This document shows, in pieces, positions 7,781 through 10,821 of a stretch of 10,821 nucleotides of DNA (positions within the stretch are counted from its first letter, which is position 1; each line of letters begins with the position of its first letter). The DNA comes from Candidatus Woesearchaeota archaeon (GTDB taxonomy: Archaea; Nanoarchaeota; Nanoarchaeia; Woesearchaeales; CALCXY01): NCBI GenBank assembly GCA_030751555.1, contig JASMFX010000091.1:1-10821 (forward strand), in the 5' to 3' direction. The notes under the pieces are model-generated. The model had not been told where the DNA came from, did not search any database, and was given only the letters and a program-made list of their open reading frames with translations. Both the position numbers and the translations under genes were made by a program.

Positions 7781-7880
7781 GTTTTTGCTCCTGATCACTT
7801 TGTGATTTCATTTCTCTCCCCCTTACCCAGGTACGGGGGAGAGAAATGAACTCTGGTAAAACCAGGGCAGGAGCAAAAGC
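7781..7880 (+). ncRNA. 100-nt four-way cloverleaf: candidate structured RNA or palindromic element
   Basis: By direct pairing, 41 base pairs account for 82 of 100 bases, and all 18 unpaired bases lie in three hairpin loops. The closing stem is 7781-7793 with 7868-7880 (13 bp, one U-G at 7782/7879). Hairpin A is 7794-7798 with 7802-7806 (5 bp, UUU loop). Hairpin B is 7807-7822 with 7835-7850 (16 perfect bp, 12-nt loop that could add three inner pairs). Hairpin C is 7851-7857 with 7861-7867 (7 bp, AAA loop, one U-G at 7852/7866). No base is unpaired at the junction. Both wobbles are G-U only in a plus-strand RNA; on the minus strand they become A-C mismatches. No known RNA family is recognised, and it is not a tRNA. 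It may instead act as DNA (cruciform or mobile element) or as a processing or termination signal after the upstream gene. Confidence 0.6.
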
Positions 7881-7890
7881 CCTTGTCCCT

Positions 7891-7964
7891 GTAAGTAATT
7901 TATATTATTTCCACCGATTACATAACAAAGTTGACTATGCTTAAGCACCGTAAGTTTTTTATAT
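7891..7964 (+). repeat. Direct repeat of a 15-base TATA-containing motif
   Basis: Positions 7891-7905 and 7950-7964 share GTAAGT, two variable bases, then TTTATAT (13 of 15 identical), 59 bases apart. The second copy is the TATA box of the following gene. The first is either a second promoter, with an expected start near 7928, or a regulator or initiator binding site. Confidence 0.5.
7955..7964 (+). promoter_or_regulatory. TATA box of the STT3-like gene (leaderless)
   Basis: TTTTTTATAT is centred about 26 bases before the ATG at 7986, and no SD lies between. The geometry is the same as at the two other promoters in the window, so the mRNA probably begins at the start codon. Confidence 0.55.
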
Positions 7965-7985
7965 CTTAGTCATTCTGCACTTATC

Positions 7986-9776
7986 ATGGGGTTTATTAGT
8001 ATTGTACTGTTTTTTATCTACACCTGGGGGTTGGGTTTTACTGTAACTCACGTAGGAAAGATAAAAGAATCTGAAGATGTTTTCGAGCGACACATTATGC
8101 GTATAGGGATTGGCTTATGTGCTTTTATCCTTTTAGGGGTTTTGCTCAATCTTGTTCATGTTCCTTTGTATTGGTGGATCTTTTTCATACTTAGCCTTGT
8201 AGGTCCTGTGTATTTTACTATTAAGAGCCCAAAGGTTCATTTTTCTTTTAAAAAGTCAACTTTCTACAGTGTTTTAGCACTGCTCATATTCATTTTTTCT
8301 CTTTTTATGTACGCTAGTGGATCTTATGCTTATCCCTATTTGGAGGATGATGATCCTTGGAGTCATGCATTAGGTGTAAGCTATATTAGCCAGGAGAAAA
8401 CCATCCGAGAGCCAACTGAGGGGCAATATTTTCAATACTTTGATCCTTATCCGCCAGGATATGATCTGCTTATGGGTGTTTTACACCAAACCTCGGATGA
8501 TATCATGTTTACTCTCAAATTCTTTAATTCCTTGCTTTTGGCTTTAGGAACTTTGTTTTTTTATTATTTTGCCAGGGTATTTACAAAAAGCTCTAAAAAA
8601 GCTTTGATTGCAGCTTTTTGTCTGGCAATGGTTCCAGCGTTTTTGAGTCATTTTATCTGGGCTTTAGGTATGTCTGTTATTTTGTATTTTGTTGCTTTTT
8701 ATGCGACAGAAAAAATAGGTGATGACACTAGATGGTGGATGGTTGGTGCGGTTGCTGTAGGAGGGAATCTGCTTATGACTCCGACTCACAGTACTTATTT
8801 TGGTATTTTCTTTGTTCTCTATTTTGCTACTAAATGCATTCTTGAGCGGAAGGTTCTGATTAAGGAGGCTACTGCTGGAATTGTTGGGTTGATGCTGTCT
8901 TTATTATGGTGGGTGCCTACACTAGCGATATGGGGATTAAGCGGAACGCTTCAAAACGTTGGATTGGGAAGTCAAAATATCTTTAAAGTGGCTGGAACAG
9001 GAGACACAAGCTATACTCTTAGTCAGTTTATTTTTGCAAAAAGTCAGAATATGATTAATAGCCCAATTGGATTAGGGGTGGTTGTTTCGCTTCTTGTTCT
9101 TGTGTTTTTCATAAGTCTTTTTCTTACTTATAAAAATCTCAAGGAAAAGAATAGTCAATGGATCATAGTTACCTTGGTTTGGTTTGTAATGACGCTTTAC
9201 GCCGTGAATGCTGCTAATATGCCAATTAAGATTAGTCCTTTTAGGACTTGGATGCTGCTTGCCATTCCTGTCTGTCTTTTAGCTGCTCAGGGGCTTTGGT
9301 TTCTGATAAGTGTAGGCAAGAAATTTAAGATTCCTGCGATTTTATTGATAGTTGTTGTTCTGATAGGTGTATTTTTTACCTCTGGAGTGCATAAATATAA
9401 TCTTAATACTGCACAGTGGCCTCCTGGAGCTTTCTGGGGAAACATGGAGGAGATTGATGCTTATCTTTGGCTTCAGGATAGAGATGAAAATGTTTTTGCT
9501 TTTTTAGCTGATGGAGCTCTTGCAGGAGTAAATAAGTATCTTTGTGTCTATTGTGATGAGATTGTTTCTTTTAGAGAGAAAGGGATTGATCAACCATTGG
9601 AGGATTACAAAGAATTTTTAGTTGATAATAATTTTGACTTTCTTATTCTTGGTGCTTTAGATGCTCGTCATTATGGTGAAAATATTACTCTTGCAAAGAT
9701 GCAGGAGATTGTTTCTTCAGATCTCTTCAGTACTGTGCATCAAACAGGAGGAGCATTGATCGTTAAGGTAGCTTGA
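7986..9776 (+). CDS. STT3/AglB-like GT-C membrane glycosyltransferase
   Basis: The protein has 596 residues with roughly a dozen hydrophobic segments, beginning with a membrane helix at the very N-terminus. The first large loop carries E120-DDDPWSHALG (D121-D123), resembling the D-P-W/Y-x-H catalytic loop of archaeal AglB and STT3 proteins. It is followed by DPYPPGYDLLMG, equivalent to the YPP segment of GT-C enzymes. I find no WWDYG sequon-recognition motif: the only WW is in LLWWVPTL, within the membrane region. The soluble C-terminal part (~residues 485-596) is also short for an oligosaccharyltransferase. It contains C520-VY-C523, possibly a disulfide. It is therefore a GT-C sugar transferase or divergent oligosaccharyltransferase relative rather than a confident AglB. 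Transcription appears leaderless from its own promoter. It converges with the amidotransferase gene across 16 bases. Confidence 0.82.
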   Translation: MGFISIVLFFIYTWGLGFTVTHVGKIKESEDVFERHIMRIGIGLCAFILLGVLLNLVHVPLYWWIFFILSLVGPVYFTIKSPKVHFSFKKSTFYSVLALLIFIFSLFMYASGSYAYPYLEDDDPWSHALGVSYISQEKTIREPTEGQYFQYFDPYPPGYDLLMGVLHQTSDDIMFTLKFFNSLLLALGTLFFYYFARVFTKSSKKALIAAFCLAMVPAFLSHFIWALGMSVILYFVAFYATEKIGDDTRWWMVGAVAVGGNLLMTPTHSTYFGIFFVLYFATKCILERKVLIKEATAGIVGLMLSLLWWVPTLAIWGLSGTLQNVGLGSQNIFKVAGTGDTSYTLSQFIFAKSQNMINSPIGLGVVVSLLVLVFFISLFLTYKNLKEKNSQWIIVTLVWFVMTLYAVNAANMPIKISPFRTWMLLAIPVCLLAAQGLWFLISVGKKFKIPAILLIVVVLIGVFFTSGVHKYNLNTAQWPPGAFWGNMEEIDAYLWLQDRDENVFAFLADGALAGVNKYLCVYCDEIVSFREKGIDQPLEDYKEFLVDNNFDFLILGALDARHYGENITLAKMQEIVSSDLFSTVHQTGGALIVKVA

Positions 9777-9792
9777 TTGGATCTGGTAGGGG

Positions 9793-10821
9793 TTAGATTT
9801 GTGTTGGTTTCTTCAAATTATCATTTTCAATAAATTGGTTATGCCAGAGCTGGAAATTCAGCAGAGACCATAATTGCCTACTGTAGAATAAGGAGGAAGT
9901 TTCCAAACCACTTAGAGCCTTTGTTACGTATTCTTCCTTAAAGAATCCTTGTTTAGCTATTATTTTAGGATCAAGAAGCTGTTGCGTGATTTCTTTTAGT
10001 TCTCCCTGGAACCATAGATTGATTGGGACAAAGAATCTTTCTTTTTTTCTTTTCCTTGCAAGTTCAGGAATTAGCTTTTTCATCGATTTTCTAAGAATAA
10101 ATTTTTCTTTCCATCTTCTTATTTTTTGATTGGATGAGATTGTGCTGCAAAATTCAGCTACGTTATGGTCTAAAAAAGGAACTCTTGCTTCTACTCCAAA
10201 GGCCATTGTCATTTTATCAACTTTCATTAATAAGTTCTCTGGTAAAAGGGTTTGATTTTCAAACCCCATTGCGTTAACAAGAGGATCTTTATTGCTGAAA
10301 TAGGGCTTTGTGTATTGTTCAATTGAAACGCTTGGATTTTTGAGAATATCCTTAAGTTCATCATCATCAAAAATACTTACCATTGCAAGATAGGCAGATT
10401 CTTGTGTTGTTGCTTTCAGATATTTATCAAATCTCTTCAAACCTTCTGGGCCTAATTCAGAAGCGTATTTAAAGAATTTATTCAAAATTCCTGGAGGGGC
10501 TTGCTGGATAGCTGGTGAGATCACCTGACTCCTAAAACTTCTTGGCAGTTTTCTGATGATTTTATCATAGGCATTCATCATTTTATATTGGAAGTATCCT
10601 CCAAGGTCCTCATCTGCTCCTTCACCTGTTAAAACCACTGTGCATTTTTTCTTGGTTTGTTCTGATAATAGGTAAGTTGGGATGCAGGTAGGATCAGACA
10701 TGGGTTCGTCATTATGCCAGACAATCTTTGGAAGCAGAGTGGAGGTTTCTGGTTGGACAATGATTTCCTTATGATCTGTTTCAAAATAATCTGCTATTTT
10801 CCTTGCATAGGTTAGCTCATT
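9793..10821 (-). CDS. Asparagine synthetase-like glutamine amidotransferase, C-terminal part (5' end outside window)
   Basis: The frame stays open to the right edge, giving about 342 residues; the ATG at 10701 is internal. Translating the edge shows NELTYARKIA, then W-H-N-DEPMSDPT, then VVLTGEGADEDLGGY. This is the hallmark run of the AsnB synthetase domain, where DEP and GEGADE lie in the ATP/aspartate site. Further on, NQTLLPENLLMKVDKMTMA and EARVPFLDHNVAEF are also strongly conserved in AsnB proteins. The SGGxDS pyrophosphate loop and the N-terminal Cys glutaminase domain should lie beyond the window. Family members make asparagine from aspartate. Copies within surface-glycan clusters may instead amidate sugar carboxylates, which is possible here but unproven. 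The orientation opposes the STT3-like gene. Confidence 0.93.
   Translation of the reverse strand, partial: NELTYARKIADYFETDHKEIIVQPETSTLLPKIVWHNDEPMSDPTCIPTYLLSEQTKKKCTVVLTGEGADEDLGGYFQYKMMNAYDKIIRKLPRSFRSQVISPAIQQAPPGILNKFFKYASELGPEGLKRFDKYLKATTQESAYLAMVSIFDDDELKDILKNPSVSIEQYTKPYFSNKDPLVNAMGFENQTLLPENLLMKVDKMTMAFGVEARVPFLDHNVAEFCSTISSNQKIRRWKEKFILRKSMKKLIPELARKRKKERFFVPINLWFQGELKEITQQLLDPKIIAKQGFFKEEYVTKALSGLETSSLFYSRQLWSLLNFQLWHNQFIENDNLKKPTQI

Larger units (their letters stand above)
7702..7985. other. 284-base non-coding region between two GT-C genes
   Basis: It holds the cloverleaf element (7781-7880), a repeated promoter-like motif (7891-7905 and 7950-7964) and the promoter of the next gene. 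I see no gene in it. The first part (7702-7780) shows nothing clear beyond an AT-rich stretch around 7698-7707 that could act as a weak TATA box. Confidence 0.8.

Noticed and set aside
7781..7880. The cloverleaf as a tRNA gene
   Set aside because: The closing stem is 13 bp rather than 7, hairpin loops are 3, 12 and 3 nt, there is no T-loop GTTCRA sequence and no 7-nt anticodon loop, and the central arm is 16 bp.
7781..7880. Box C/D or H/ACA guide RNA
   Set aside because: CTGA occurs at 7791-7794, but no paired RTGATGA box is placed to form a kink-turn, and there is no ANANNA/ACA arrangement.
7868..7900. The cloverleaf as an ordinary intrinsic (hairpin plus U-tract) terminator
   Set aside because: The bases right after the closing stem are CCTTGTCCCTG, with no U-tract until the T-rich stretch after 7899, and archaeal termination does not need a hairpin. 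A 3'-end processing role remains possible.
7876..7906. Minus-strand promoter (AATATAAAT near 7898-7906) starting an RNA at the right edge of the cloverleaf
   Set aside because: The spacing fits, but a minus-strand RNA would turn both wobble pairs into A-C mismatches, and the same bases are better explained as the plus-strand repeated motif. Kept only as a possibility for transcript mapping.
10699..10701. ATG at 10701 as start of the asparagine synthetase-like gene
   Set aside because: The frame continues to the window edge and encodes conserved AsnB sequence before it, including the residues around W-H-N-DEP.
1..10821. CRISPR array, insertion sequence transposase, rRNA, tRNA or origin
   Set aside because: No regularly spaced repeats, transposase motifs, rRNA-like sequence or clustered origin boxes were seen on either strand.

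Overview
The window looks like part of an archaeal surface-glycan or protein-glycosylation gene cluster. The archaeal assignment rests on promoter architecture. Three genes have a TATA-like box centred about 25-28 bases before the start codon with no Shine-Dalgarno sequence between, which is the layout of archaeal leaderless transcripts. Some genes inside operons do carry GAGG-type ribosome binding sites. The DNA is AT-rich, and one protein resembles the STT3/AglB oligosaccharyltransferase group. A small-genome DPANN-type lineage is possible, but I cannot establish it from the sequence alone.

Layout. Positions 1-2721 (+) hold the end of one gene, a GTGA-overlapping gene with a nucleotidyltransferase motif, and a radical SAM enzyme with a twitch-type C-terminus. 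The first two proteins look like diverged paralogues. Positions 2724-4732 (-) hold a two-gene glycosyltransferase operon: a GT2 dolichol-phosphate-sugar-synthase-like enzyme with two C-terminal membrane segments, then a GT4-type GT-B enzyme, overlapping by ATGA. It converges with the radical SAM gene across only two bases. A 112-base divergent promoter region (4733-4844) follows. Positions 4845-7701 (+) encode an NAD-dependent nucleotide-sugar epimerase and an overlapping GT39/ArnT-like multi-membrane GT-C glycosyltransferase. Positions 7702-7985 are non-coding. Positions 7986-9776 (+) encode a second, STT3-like GT-C protein. Positions 9793-10821 (-) encode the C-terminal part of a class B asparagine synthetase-like amidotransferase that continues past the right edge.

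A plausible combined role is as follows. The epimerase supplies an activated sugar, the GT2 enzyme loads sugar onto a polyprenyl phosphate carrier, the GT4 enzyme extends a lipid-linked glycan, and the GT-C enzymes transfer sugars or glycans outside the membrane. The AsnB-like enzyme may amidate a sugar or supply asparagine. The roles of the nucleotidyltransferase-like pair and the radical SAM enzyme are open. This scheme is inference from neighbourhood.

The most unusual object is in the 7702-7985 gap. Exactly 100 bases (7781-7880) fold into a complete four-way cloverleaf. It has a 13-bp closing stem and three hairpins of 5, 16 and 7 bp, with no unpaired base at the junction. Both non-Watson-Crick pairs are G-U only if the plus strand is transcribed. 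It is not a tRNA. It could be an undescribed structured RNA, a processing or termination element, or a mobile palindromic element. A 15-base promoter-like motif (13 of 15 matching) is repeated just downstream, once before the next gene.
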